Origin: Prevotella sp.
GTDB lineage: Bacteria > Bacteroidota > Bacteroidia > Bacteroidales > Bacteroidaceae
DNA: 22,464 nt
NCBI GenBank assembly: GCA_022732315.1
Contig: JAIJUV010000024.1
Span: 1-22,464, forward strand
Reading direction: 5' to 3'
Below are positions 22,427 through 22,464 of this stretch, piece after piece (position 1 is the stretch's first letter; the number at the start of each line of letters is the position of its first letter). A model generated the notes under the pieces. The model did not search any database and was not told the origin of the DNA. It saw nothing but the letters and a program-made list of their open reading frames with translations. The position numbers and the translations under genes are program-made.

Positions 22427-22464
22427 ATGGGAAAATTAATCGTTTCATTATCGCCACATGCCCA
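22427..22464 (+). CDS. rnfD: Rnf complex subunit RnfD, first codons only
   Basis: The frame from the ATG at 22427 reads MGKLIVSLSPHA and runs off the window. An SPH motif soon after the start is typical of RnfD, the membrane subunit that carries covalent FMN and helps ion translocation. It lies 41 nt after rnfC, as expected for the rnf operon order. Only 12 codons are visible. Confidence 0.85.
   Translation, partial: MGKLIVSLSPHA

Overview
The window looks like a chromosomal, mostly core-genome stretch of a Bacteroidota bacterium of the Prevotellaceae, close to Prevotella/Segatella copri. This is judged from gene content and promoter style; no database search was possible. Nearly all recognisable promoters have the Bacteroidota layout TTTG-N19/20-TAnnTTTG. 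Shine-Dalgarno sequences are weak, Rho carries a very long disordered N-terminal insertion, and Bacteroidota-specific families (DUF4421, DUF1460, a lipidated OmpH/Skp-like protein, Rnf with an RseC-like first gene) are present. I see no tRNA, rRNA, CRISPR array, insertion sequence or prophage.

Layout. 1-27: the first codons of a leftward gene cut by the window edge. 353-2488: rho (leftward), back-to-back with a Uup-type ABC-F ATPase (2671-4503), through two well-formed divergent promoters. 4504-4611: a heptamer and 27-bp tandem repeat block. 4650-6272: engB and a Gfo/Idh/MocA oxidoreductase. 6342-8494: a translationally coupled pair, DUF4421 outer-membrane-type protein and DUF1460 NlpC/P60-like amidase. 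8495-8791: a gene-free region with four CTTAAGG boxes at an exact 22-bp period and a sigma-54-like -24/-12 element, leading into htpG (8792-10849). 11044-11571: an orphan ECF-type sigma factor. 11707-13547: a small lipoprotein and PepD (leftward). 13697-15257: a small membrane protein, an OmpH/Skp-like lipoprotein and endonuclease III (rightward). 15340-17562: chorismate synthase, a SlyD-like FKBP and a small coiled-coil protein (leftward). 17563-18833: a mostly non-coding zone holding a short secreted protein with an unusual leader (15-codon upstream ORF inside a hairpin) and a candidate small RNA of about 135 nt. 18834-19289: an acidic protein of unknown function (leftward). 19642-22464: the start of an rnf operon, rseC-like, rnfB, rnfC and the first codons of rnfD.

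How the genes work together. Most are housekeeping: transcription termination, ribosome assembly, protein folding, peptide turnover, base-excision repair, aromatic biosynthesis and Rnf ion-pumping respiration. The least explained material lies between genes. The strongest candidates for something undescribed are the putative sigma-54/enhancer-type control region of htpG, the promoter-to-terminator small-RNA unit at 18583-18790, and the upstream-ORF/hairpin leader at 17974-18024. Several intergenic tandem repeats (7, 14-16, 22, 23 and 27 bp periods) recur, and two of them begin inside the 3' end of the preceding gene.
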